41,252 bases of DNA from assembly GCA_964487155.1 (NCBI GenBank), contig CAZAQB010000010.1, forward strand, positions 1-41,252. The letters are read 5' to 3'. Made by a program: the position numbers and the translations under genes. The notes under the pieces were generated by a model. It did not search any database, was not told where the DNA came from, and saw only the letters and a list, made by a program, of their open reading frames with translations. Shown one piece after another: positions 16,830 to 24,362 of the stretch (positions are counted from its first letter, which is position 1; every line of letters starts with the position of its first letter). This stretch comes from CAZAQB01 sp964487155. Its GTDB lineage: Bacteria > Pseudomonadota > Gammaproteobacteria > Nitrococcales > Nitrococcaceae.

Positions 16830-18812
16830 ATGGAGAATATCTATCTCGCCATCCCCCTCGCGCCGCTGCTGGGGGCCATCGTCGCCGGCCTGTTCGGCCG
16901 CCAGGTGGGCCGCGCCGGCGCCCACTGGGTGACCATCATCGCGGTGGGGCTGTCCTGCGTCCTGTCGCTGTACGTGCTGGCCGCCCACGTCTGGGGTGGC
17001 GCGCAGATTTTCAATGGCTCGGTCTACACCTGGGCGGTGACTGACGGCATCCGCATGGAGGTGGGCTTCCTGGTGGACCGGCTCACCGCGATGATGATGG
17101 CGGTGGTCACCTTCGTCTCGTTGATGGTGCATATCTACACCATCGGCTACATGCACGACGACTCCGGCTACCAGCGTTTCTTCAGCTACATCAACCTGTT
17201 CACCTTCAGCATGCTGATGCTGGTGATGTCCAACAACTTCCTCCAGCTGTTCTTCGGCTGGGAGGCCGTGGGCCTGGTGTCGTACCTGCTGATCGGGTTC
17301 TGGTACAACAAGGAAAGCGCCGTATTCGCCAACCTCAAGGCGTTTCTGGTGAACCGGGTGGGAGACTTCGGCTTCCTGCTGGGCATCGCCGCGGTGCTGA
17401 TGTACTACGGCAGCCTCGACTACTACAGCGTGTTCGAGGCCGCCCAGGCCGACCCGGCGATGACGCTGTCCGGCGAGTCCGGCGGCACCCTGGTGGCGAC
17501 CCTGGCCTGCCTGCTGCTGTTCGTCGGCGCCATGGGCAAGTCTGCCCAGGTGCCGCTGCACGTCTGGCTGCCGGACTCCATGGAGGGTCCGACGCCCATC
17601 TCGGCTCTGATCCACGCCGCCACCATGGTGACCGCGGGCATCTTCATGGTGGCCCGCATGTCACCGCTGTTCGAGCTCTCCGACGCGGCGCTGTCCGTGG
17701 TCATGGTGCTCGGCGCGGTCACCGCCTTCTTCCTGGGCCTCATCGGCCTGGTGCAGTACGACATCAAGCGGGTGATCGCCTACTCCACGATCTCGCAGCT
17801 GGGCTACATGTTCGTCGGCCTCGGTGCCTCGGCCTACGCGGCGGGAATCTTCCACCTGATGACCCACGCCTTCTTCAAGGCGCTGCTGTTCCTGGGGGCG
17901 GGGGCGATCATCGTGGCCCTCCACCACGAGCAGGACATGCGCCGCATGGGCAACCTGCGCAAGTACCTGCCCATCACCCACATCACCATGCTGATCGGCA
18001 CCCTGGCCCTGGTGGGTACGCCGCTGTTCTCCGGCTACTACTCCAAGGACGCCATCATCGCCGCCGCCGGCGCGGCCGAGCGCCCCGGCGCCGGCCTCGC
18101 CTACATCCTCACCCTGCTGGGGGTGTTCGTGACCGCGCTGTACAGCTTCCGCCTGTACTTCATGGTGTTCTGGGGCAAGGAGAACATCGACCCCCACGCC
18201 AGGGAGCACATGTCCCACCTGCCTCGCTACGTGCTGCCGGCCATGGAGTGGCCACTGATCGCCCTGGCGGTGCCATCGGCGCTGATCGGCTTCTTCACGG
18301 TGGGTGCCATGGTGTTCGGCGACTTCTTCGGACCGGCGCTGTTCGTGCTGCCGGCCAACGACGTTCTGGCGCAGCTCGGCCATGAACTGTTCCACGGCGC
18401 TTTCGCCTTCGCCGTGCACGCTTTCGTGAACCCCGCCTTCTACCTGCTGCTGGCCGGGGTGGCCACGGCCTGGTTCCTGTACATCAAGCGCCCCGACCTG
18501 CCGGAGAAGATCCGCGGCAGCCTGTCGGTCGGACACCGTATCCTGGTGCACAAGTACGGCTTCGACGTGCTGTTCATCGACATATTCGGCGGTGCCGGAC
18601 GGCGTATCGGCCAGTTGTTCTGGAAAGTGGGAGACGGCGGGATCATCGACGGCATCCTGGTGGACGGCACCGCCCGCACCATCGGCCGGCTGGCCGCCGC
18701 AGTCCGCGGGGTGCAGTCTGGACTCCTGTACCACTACGCATTCGCCATGATCCTGGGGCTCCTGGTGCTGCTCACCTGGGTGGTGGGCCAGGCCCGGGGC
18801 TGGTTCGCCTGA
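16830..18812 (+). CDS. nuoL: NADH-quinone oxidoreductase subunit L
   Basis: NuoL (ND5) is the distal antiporter-like subunit with the long lateral helix. In the 660-aa protein, E145 (FFGWEAVGLVSY) and K237 (VGAMGKSAQVPLHVWLP) are the expected channel residues, followed by the antiporter signature DSMEGPTPISALIHAATMV. The C-terminal 100 residues form the lateral helix and final anchor. The gene begins 4 nt after nuoK. It is followed by an unusually long 202-nt gap before nuoM. Confidence 0.97.
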   Translation: MENIYLAIPLAPLLGAIVAGLFGRQVGRAGAHWVTIIAVGLSCVLSLYVLAAHVWGGAQIFNGSVYTWAVTDGIRMEVGFLVDRLTAMMMAVVTFVSLMVHIYTIGYMHDDSGYQRFFSYINLFTFSMLMLVMSNNFLQLFFGWEAVGLVSYLLIGFWYNKESAVFANLKAFLVNRVGDFGFLLGIAAVLMYYGSLDYYSVFEAAQADPAMTLSGESGGTLVATLACLLLFVGAMGKSAQVPLHVWLPDSMEGPTPISALIHAATMVTAGIFMVARMSPLFELSDAALSVVMVLGAVTAFFLGLIGLVQYDIKRVIAYSTISQLGYMFVGLGASAYAAGIFHLMTHAFFKALLFLGAGAIIVALHHEQDMRRMGNLRKYLPITHITMLIGTLALVGTPLFSGYYSKDAIIAAAGAAERPGAGLAYILTLLGVFVTALYSFRLYFMVFWGKENIDPHAREHMSHLPRYVLPAMEWPLIALAVPSALIGFFTVGAMVFGDFFGPALFVLPANDVLAQLGHELFHGAFAFAVHAFVNPAFYLLLAGVATAWFLYIKRPDLPEKIRGSLSVGHRILVHKYGFDVLFIDIFGGAGRRIGQLFWKVGDGGIIDGILVDGTARTIGRLAAAVRGVQSGLLYHYAFAMILGLLVLLTWVVGQARGWFA

Positions 18813-19014
18813 GACCATCCATGGCAGCCACTGCACTGGCCGGCGCCGGCAGCAGCCCAGGCGGAATACCCGTGGTCCCGGGATGGGCCACTGCGCCGGT
18901 CGCGGGGGCGACCGACGGCGCCACTGGCGCTGCGGCGAGCTGCCGCGCCGCGGCTGAGGGACGCCCGGAGGGCGTTTTCCAGCATCTCTCCAATGCCCGG
19001 CAAGGAACCGACGA
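18813..19014 (+). other. Structured nuoL-nuoM spacer
   Basis: The operon is otherwise compact, but 202 nt separate nuoL and nuoM. I see two stem-loops: a bulged hairpin at 18893-18921 (GCGCC and GGTCGC paired with GCGACC and GGCGC, loop GGGG), and ACGCCC/GGGCGT at 18961-18975 followed by only three further T. An open frame of 65 codons crosses it (18821-19018) but looks like noncoding, Ala/Gly-rich translation. No known RNA family is recognised. Confidence 0.45.
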
Positions 19015-20532
19015 ATGAGTGAAGGCTGGCCCATACTGAGCCTGGTGATCTGGCTGCCTATTTTCGGTGGCGGACTCGTGCTGGCGGCGGGGGATCGCGC
19101 CCCAGATGCGGCGCGCCGGGTCGCCCTGGTGGCCGCGCTGGTGACCTTCGTCGTCAGCCTGCCGCTGTGGACCCAGTTCCAGACCGGCACCGCCGAGATG
19201 CAGTTCGTGGAGCGCGCGTCCTGGGTGCCGGCCTTTGATATCCACTACCACCTGGGCGTGGACGGCATCTCCATGCCGCTCATCCTGCTCACCACCCTGG
19301 CGACGGTGCTGGTCATCGCCGCCGCCTGGGAGGTGATCAAGTACAAGCAGTCCCAGTACCTGGCGGCCTTCCTGATCCTGGAGGGCATTCTGGTGGGCGT
19401 GTTCAGCGCCCTGGACGCCATCCTGTTCTACGTGTTCTGGGAAGCGCTGCTTGTCCCCATGTTCCTGATCATCGGGATCTGGGGTGGGGCGAACCGCGTC
19501 TATGCGACCCTGAAGTTCTTCCTGTACACCTTCCTGGGCTCGGTGCTGATGCTGATCGCCATCATCTACCTGAGCTACCAGGCGGACAGCTTCTACATCC
19601 TGGACTACCACGGCCTGCCGCTGGCCCTGAACGCCCAGATCCTCATCTTCCTCGCGTTCTTCGCCGCCTTCGCCGTCAAGGTGCCCATGGTGCCGGTGCA
19701 CACCTGGCTGCCGGACGCCCACGTGGAGGCCCCCACCGGCGGCTCGGTGATCCTGGCAGCCATCCTGTTGAAGATCGGCGGCTACGGTTTCCTGCGCTTC
19801 AGCCTGCCGATCACGCCGGAGGCCAGCATGACCCTGGACTGGCTGGTGATCGGCCTGTCCCTCGTGGCGGTGGTCTACATCGGCCTGGTGGCCCTGGTCC
19901 AGGAGGACATGAAAAAGCTCATCGCCTACTCCTCGATCGCCCATATGGGCTTCGCGACGCTGGGCTTTTTCGTGATCTTCGACATCGTCGCCCGGCAGGG
20001 GGGAGCCGTGGACGGCGGCGGGGTGCTGGCCCTGCAGGGGGGCATGGTGCAGATGGTCTCCCACGGCTTCATCTCCGCGGCGATGTTCCTCTGCGTTGGC
20101 GTGCTCTATGACCGGATGCACACGCGCATGATCAAGGACTATGGCGGGGTGGCGAACCGCATGCCCATGTTCGCCGCCTTCTTCGTGCTGTTCGCCATGG
20201 CCAACGCCGGGCTGCCCGGCACCTCGGGCTTTGTCGGCGAGTTCATGGTCATCCTGGCGAGCTTCAAGGCCAGTTTCTGGTACGCCTTCCTGGCGGCCCT
20301 GACCCTGGTGCTGGGTGCGGCCTACACCCTGTGGATGGTGAAGCGGGTGATGTACGGCGAGATCGCCAACGAACAGGTGGCCGCCCTGGAAGACATCAAC
20401 ACCCGGGAGTTCGTGGTGCTGGGCGTGCTGGCGGTGATGACCCTGCTGCTGGGCCTGTGGCCGGCGCCCCTGGTGGAGGTGATGGAAGCCTCGCTTGAGA
20501 ATCTGTTCCTGCAGGTGGTGCGGCTGCCGTGA
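19015..20532 (+). CDS. nuoM: NADH-quinone oxidoreductase subunit M
   Basis: NuoM (ND4) is the central antiporter-like proton pump of the membrane arm. The 505-aa protein has E143 (FYVFWEALLVPMFLIIG), the channel lysine in FAVKVPMVPVHTWLPDAHVEAP, and QEDMKKLIAYSSIAHMGF. GLPGTSGFVGEF sits in the later half, as expected. ATG 19015 follows CAAGGAACC. Its stop overlaps possible nuoN starts (GTGATG). Confidence 0.97.
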   Translation: MSEGWPILSLVIWLPIFGGGLVLAAGDRAPDAARRVALVAALVTFVVSLPLWTQFQTGTAEMQFVERASWVPAFDIHYHLGVDGISMPLILLTTLATVLVIAAAWEVIKYKQSQYLAAFLILEGILVGVFSALDAILFYVFWEALLVPMFLIIGIWGGANRVYATLKFFLYTFLGSVLMLIAIIYLSYQADSFYILDYHGLPLALNAQILIFLAFFAAFAVKVPMVPVHTWLPDAHVEAPTGGSVILAAILLKIGGYGFLRFSLPITPEASMTLDWLVIGLSLVAVVYIGLVALVQEDMKKLIAYSSIAHMGFATLGFFVIFDIVARQGGAVDGGGVLALQGGMVQMVSHGFISAAMFLCVGVLYDRMHTRMIKDYGGVANRMPMFAAFFVLFAMANAGLPGTSGFVGEFMVILASFKASFWYAFLAALTLVLGAAYTLWMVKRVMYGEIANEQVAALEDINTREFVVLGVLAVMTLLLGLWPAPLVEVMEASLENLFLQVVRLP

Positions 20533-20543
20533 TGGGAGAAGCA

Positions 20544-21986
20544 ATGAACTTCGAGATGCCGCAATTCGCCCTGGCGCTGCCGGAGATCTGGCTGCTGGCC
20601 ATGGCCTGCGTGGTGCTGGTGGTGGACCTGTTCGCCCGGGGGCGGGAGAGTGCGCCGGCCTTCTACCTGGCCCAGGCATCCCTGCTGGTGGCGGCCTGGC
20701 TGGCGGTGCAGGCCAACTGGGGCCAGGACACCACTACCTTCAGCGGCACTTACGTGGCCGACAACCTGGCCGCCGTGCTGAAGGTCGCCATCTGCCTGCT
20801 CTCGGCACTGGCCCTGGGCTATAGCCGGGACTACCTGCGCCAGCGGGGGCTGCTGAAGGGCGAGTATTTCCTGCTGGGCCTGTTTGCCGTGCTGGGCATG
20901 CTGGTGATGGCTTCCGCCGGCAGCATGCTGACCCTCTACCTCGGCCTGGAACTGTTGTCCCTGTCCCTGTACGCCATGGTGGCCTTCGACCGGGACTCCC
21001 GGGACGGTTCCGAGGCGGCCATGAAGTATTTCCTCCTGGGCGCCCTGTCTTCGGGCATGCTGCTCTACGGCATGTCCATGATCTACGGGGCGACCGGTTC
21101 TCTGGACCTGGAACGCATCGCCGAGGTGGGCCGCGAGGGCGGCGGTGGGCAGCTGCTGGCCTTCGGCCTGACCTTCTCGCTGGTGGGGGTGGCCTTCAAG
21201 TTCGGCGCGGTGCCCTTCCATATGTGGATTCCCGACGTCTACCAGGGGGCTCCCACCCCCTCCACGCTGTTCGTGGGAACCGCCCCCAAGGTGGCGGCGG
21301 TGGCGCTGTTCATCCGGCTGATCGGCGATGGCCTGGCCAGCCTGGTGGACCAGTGGCAGGTCATGCTGTATCTGCTGGCGGTGGGCTCGCTGTTCGTGGG
21401 CAATGTGTTCGCCCTGGTGCAGACCAACATCAAGCGCATGCTGGCCTACTCAACCATCTCCCACATCGGCTTCCTGCTGCTGGGTTTCATCGCCGGCACC
21501 GACGAGGGATATTCCGCGGCGCTGTTCTACGCCATTTCCTACGGTTTGATGGCCGCCGGCGCCTTCGGCATGGTCATCCTGCTCTCTCGCCGGGGATTTG
21601 AGGCCGACCGGCTGGAGGACATGAAGGGCCTCAACGACCGCCACAGCGGCTTCGCCTTCGTGATGCTGATTCTCATGTTCTCGATGACCGGGATTCCGGG
21701 GACGGTGGGCTTCTACGCCAAGTGGCTGGTGCTGAAGTCCGTCGTGGAGACCGGCCACTTGTGGCTCGCCACCGTCGCCGTGCTGTTCGCCGTGATCGGC
21801 GCCTTCTACTATCTGCGGGTTCTGAAGTTCGTCTACTTCGACCGCGTGGAGGAGGCGGAGGCGCTGCCGCTTGAGGCCCCGGGCGGGCTGCGGGCCATCA
21901 CGGCGGTGAACGGCGCGGCCGTGCTGTTTCTGGGGCTGTTCCCCAATTCGCTGATCAGTGCCTGCCGGGCGGCGCTGGGCCTGTAG
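20544..21986 (+). CDS. nuoN: NADH-quinone oxidoreductase subunit N
   Basis: NuoN (ND2) is the third antiporter-like subunit and the last gene of the operon. The 480-aa protein shows YLGLELLSLSLYAMVAF with the channel glutamate, VGVAFKFGAVPFHMWIPDVY with the lysine, and GIPGTVGFYAKW. I chose ATG 20544 because GGGAGAAG (20534-20541) precedes it and the protein then begins MNFEMPQFALALPEIW. ATG 20532 and GTG 20529, which overlap the nuoM stop, are in frame and would add four or five residues; they would give direct stop-start coupling. Confidence 0.95.
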   Translation: MNFEMPQFALALPEIWLLAMACVVLVVDLFARGRESAPAFYLAQASLLVAAWLAVQANWGQDTTTFSGTYVADNLAAVLKVAICLLSALALGYSRDYLRQRGLLKGEYFLLGLFAVLGMLVMASAGSMLTLYLGLELLSLSLYAMVAFDRDSRDGSEAAMKYFLLGALSSGMLLYGMSMIYGATGSLDLERIAEVGREGGGGQLLAFGLTFSLVGVAFKFGAVPFHMWIPDVYQGAPTPSTLFVGTAPKVAAVALFIRLIGDGLASLVDQWQVMLYLLAVGSLFVGNVFALVQTNIKRMLAYSTISHIGFLLLGFIAGTDEGYSAALFYAISYGLMAAGAFGMVILLSRRGFEADRLEDMKGLNDRHSGFAFVMLILMFSMTGIPGTVGFYAKWLVLKSVVETGHLWLATVAVLFAVIGAFYYLRVLKFVYFDRVEEAEALPLEAPGGLRAITAVNGAAVLFLGLFPNSLISACRAALGL

Positions 21987-22030
21987 CGGATGACTGGTTG
22001 TCCCCGCTTCGGGCGGCCCCGGTCCGGACC

Positions 22031-22059
22031 TTGCAACGCCTCGGATGTATCCCTACAAT
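22031..22059 (+). promoter_or_regulatory. Predicted sigma70 promoter of the tRNA-fMet–rimP–nusA operon
   Basis: The -35 TTGCAA (22031-22036) and -10 TACAAT (22054-22059) are separated by 17 bp. The sequence after the -10 is GC-rich (ACGCGGC), as in stringently controlled stable-RNA promoters. The tRNA starts 13 nt after the -10 box, so the 5' leader would be only about 7 nt. Prediction is by eye. Confidence 0.7.
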
Positions 22060-22072
22060 ACGCGGCATCAAT

Positions 22073-22149
22073 TGCGGGGTGGAGCAGTCTGGCAGCTCGT
22101 CGGGCTCATAACCCGAAGGTCGCAGGTTCAAATCCTGCCCCCGCTACCA
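22073..22149 (+). tRNA. metY: Initiator tRNA-fMet (anticodon CAT)
   Basis: This 77-nt gene has GCGGGG/CCCCGC in acceptor positions 2-7/66-71, D arm GGAGCAGTCTGGCAGCTC, anticodon loop CTCATAA on a stem with the initiator-specific GGG/CCC pairs, T arm GCAGG-TTCAAAT-CCTGC, and encoded ACCA. Position 1 is T (22073) and position 72 is T (22145), so the end pair is U1·U72 and not the C1·A72 of E. coli; the pair is still a mismatch, as initiator identity requires. E. coli metY heads the same rimP-nusA-infB operon, which supports the assignment. Confidence 0.93.
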
Positions 22150-22158
22150 GGCACCTTG

Positions 22159-22183
22159 AAAAGGCCGCTCGCGGCCTTTTTTT
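22159..22183 (+). terminator. Intrinsic terminator after tRNA-fMet
   Basis: The stem AAAAGGCCG/CGGCCTTTT with loop CTCG is followed by a T run (22177-22183). It lies 10 nt after the tRNA CCA and would end most tRNA transcripts before rimP, leaving partial read-through or a further promoter to feed the operon. Confidence 0.9.
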
Positions 22184-22251
22184 GTAGCCCGCACCGCAGG
22201 CTGCAGCGGCGTTTCATCAAGGAATCGATTACCGCTTCCTTAAGTCGCACC

Positions 22252-22274
22252 AATGGGCCTCGGGCCCATTTTTT
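22252..22274 (+). terminator. Second terminator-like hairpin in the rimP leader (attenuator candidate)
   Basis: An 8-bp stem AATGGGCC/GGCCCATT with loop TCG leads into six T (22269-22274), then GTTTTC, only about 21 nt upstream of the rimP start. It lies in the same transcript as nusA. Terminators in the metY-rimP leader are known in E. coli, where NusA controls its own operon; here this is inferred from position. Just after it, CGGAG/CTCCG (22280-22292) could pair across the rimP ribosome-binding site. Confidence 0.8.
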
Positions 22275-22295
22275 GTTTTCGGAGGGCCTCCGGGG

Positions 22296-22751
22296 ATGGC
22301 CGGTGCCGACACCCTTTCGGATCTGCTGGCGCCGGTGGTTGCCGGGCTCGGCTACGAACTGGTGGGGCTGCAGCTGGCACGCAGCCGAGGCAGTGCGCTG
22401 CTGCGGGTCTACATAGACCACCCGGACGGCATCTCGCTGGAAGACTGCGCCCGGGTGAGCCACCAGATCAGCGGCGTCCTGGACGTGGAGGATCCGCTGC
22501 CGGAGCAATACACCCTGGAGGTGTCCTCGCCCGGCCTGGATCGGCCGCTGTTCAAGGCCGCCGACTACCAGCGTTTCGCTGGCGAGCGCATCCACCTGCG
22601 CATCAGCGGCATCATCGCCGGCCGGCGCCGGCTGCACGGCGTGCTGCGCGGCCTCGAAGGTGAGGAAGTGCTGGTGGAGGAAGAGGACGGCACCCTCTAC
22701 CGGGTGCCCCTGGCGCGGGTCGAGAAGGCGCATCTGGAACTGGAGCCCTGA
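22296..22751 (+). CDS. rimP: Ribosome maturation factor RimP
   Basis: RimP assists 30S subunit assembly. The 151-aa protein has the two-domain RimP layout: an N-terminal alpha/beta domain with GYELVGLQLAR, LLRVYIDHPDGISLEDCARVS and the signature YTLEVSSPGLDRPL (about 69-82), then an SH3-like domain ending in RVEKAHLELEP. The ATG at 22296 lies behind GGAGGG (22281-22286), which is partly palindromic with the following CCTCCG. It is the first protein gene of the nusA operon and is 26 nt from nusA. Confidence 0.96.
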   Translation: MAGADTLSDLLAPVVAGLGYELVGLQLARSRGSALLRVYIDHPDGISLEDCARVSHQISGVLDVEDPLPEQYTLEVSSPGLDRPLFKAADYQRFAGERIHLRISGIIAGRRRLHGVLRGLEGEEVLVEEEDGTLYRVPLARVEKAHLELEP

Positions 22752-22777
22752 GCGCGAGTTCAGGTGGAGAGTCGAGC

Positions 22778-24283
22778 ATGAACCACAAAGAGGTGCTGCT
22801 GGTTGTCGAGGCCATCTCCAACGAGAAGGGCGTCGACAAGGAGGTCATTTTCGAGGCCGTCGAGGCGGCACTCGCCTCCGCGACCCGCAAGCGCCACCCG
22901 GAGGATATCGATGCCCGGGTGGCCATTGACCGCAGTTCGGGCCACTACAGCACCTTCCGGCGCTGGGAGGTCATTGACGACGAGGAGGAACTGGAGGCTC
23001 CCGAGCGTCAGATTCACCTCTCCGAGGCACGCAAGTCCGACCCCGGCCTGGAGGTGGGCGACTTCGTGGAGGAGCCCATGGAGTCGGTGGACTTCGGTCG
23101 CATCGCCGCCCAGACCGCCAAGCAGGTCATCGTGCAGAAGGTGCGCGAGGCCGAGCGGGCCAAGGTGGTCGAGGCCTACCAGGACCGGGAGGGCGAGCTG
23201 GTCACCGGCATGGTCAAGCGCGTCGAGCGGGGCAACGTGTTCCTGGACCTGGGCGCCAATGCCGAGGCCTTCATTCCCCGGGAGTACCTGATCCCCCGGG
23301 AGCAGGTGCGCACCGGCGACCGGCTGCGGGGCTGGCTCAAGGAAGTGCGCGCCGAGAGCCGCGGTCCCCAGCTGTTCGTCAGCCGCACCGCGCCGGAATT
23401 CCTCATGGAGCTGTTCAAGCTGGAGGTGCCGGAGTTCGGCCAGGAGCTGCTGCAGATCAAGGGCGCCGCCCGGGATCCGGGCCAGCGTGCCAAGATTGCC
23501 GTGCGCGGCCTGGACAACCGCATCGACCCGGTGGGGGCCTGCGTCGGCATGCGCGGTTCACGCGTGCAGGCAGTGTCCAACGAACTGGCCGGAGAGCGCA
23601 TCGACATCATTCTATGGAATGAAAACCCGGCCCAGTTCGTAATCAACGCCATGGCGCCGGCGGAAGTCGAGTCCATCGTGGTGGATGAGGACCGCCACGC
23701 CATGGACATCGCGGTGGCGGAGGAGAGCCTCTCCCAGGCCATCGGCCGGGGCGGCCAGAATGTGCGCCTGGCCAGCGAGCTCACCGGCTGGGAGCTCAAC
23801 GTGATGACCGCAGAGCAGGCCCAGGCCAAGAACGAGGAAGAGGCTGAGCGCCTGGTGGGCATGTTCCAGGAGGAACTGTCGGTGGACGAGGAGGTCGCCC
23901 TGATCCTCGTCCAGGAAGGCTTCTCCAGCGTCGAGGAGGTGGCCTATGTGCCGGCCTCCGAGCTGCTGCAGATCGCCGAGTTCGACGAGGACACCGTGGA
24001 GGCGCTGCGCTCCCGCGCCCGGGATGTGCTGCTCACCCGGGAGATCGCCCAGGAGGAGCAGGCCGAGGCCAGCGAGCCGCCGGCAGAGGATCTCCTGGAC
24101 ATGGAGGGCATGGACCCGTCGCTGGCGAATGCCTTGGCCGCCACCGGTGTGGTGACCATGGATGACCTGGCGGAGCTGTCGGTGGATGAATTGATGGAGT
24201 TCGAGGGCATGGACGCCGAGCGCGCGGCGGCGCTGATCATGAAGGCCCGCGAGCCCTGGTTCGCGAACGAGAACAGCAGCTGA
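22778..24283 (+). CDS. nusA: Transcription termination/antitermination factor NusA
   Basis: NusA binds RNA polymerase and modulates pausing, intrinsic termination and rRNA antitermination. In the 501-aa protein, the N-terminal polymerase-binding domain (about 1-130) begins NHKEVLLVVEAISNEKGV. It is followed by an S1 domain (about 137-200, GMVKRVERGNVFLDLG), KH1 and KH2 (about 230-345, including PVGACVGMRGSRVQAV and SQAIGRGGQNVRLA) and two C-terminal acidic repeats (about 365-415 and 440-490), the extended gammaproteobacterial form. It may act on the hairpin at 22252-22274 in its own leader. A 79-nt gap separates it from infB. Confidence 0.97.
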   Translation: MNHKEVLLVVEAISNEKGVDKEVIFEAVEAALASATRKRHPEDIDARVAIDRSSGHYSTFRRWEVIDDEEELEAPERQIHLSEARKSDPGLEVGDFVEEPMESVDFGRIAAQTAKQVIVQKVREAERAKVVEAYQDREGELVTGMVKRVERGNVFLDLGANAEAFIPREYLIPREQVRTGDRLRGWLKEVRAESRGPQLFVSRTAPEFLMELFKLEVPEFGQELLQIKGAARDPGQRAKIAVRGLDNRIDPVGACVGMRGSRVQAVSNELAGERIDIILWNENPAQFVINAMAPAEVESIVVDEDRHAMDIAVAEESLSQAIGRGGQNVRLASELTGWELNVMTAEQAQAKNEEEAERLVGMFQEELSVDEEVALILVQEGFSSVEEVAYVPASELLQIAEFDEDTVEALRSRARDVLLTREIAQEEQAEASEPPAEDLLDMEGMDPSLANALAATGVVTMDDLAELSVDELMEFEGMDAERAAALIMKAREPWFANENSS

Positions 24284-24362
24284 CGCCGGGGCGCGAAGGC
24301 CGCGCCCGGCGCGCCCCGGTGGGCGCTCCCGAGGTGACGAGGGAGAGCAGAGGTAGGTGAAC

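Noticed and set aside
18961..18978. Intrinsic terminator between nuoL and nuoM
   Set aside because: A 6-bp stem with only a few T; too weak to call, and it would cut the operon before nuoMN.
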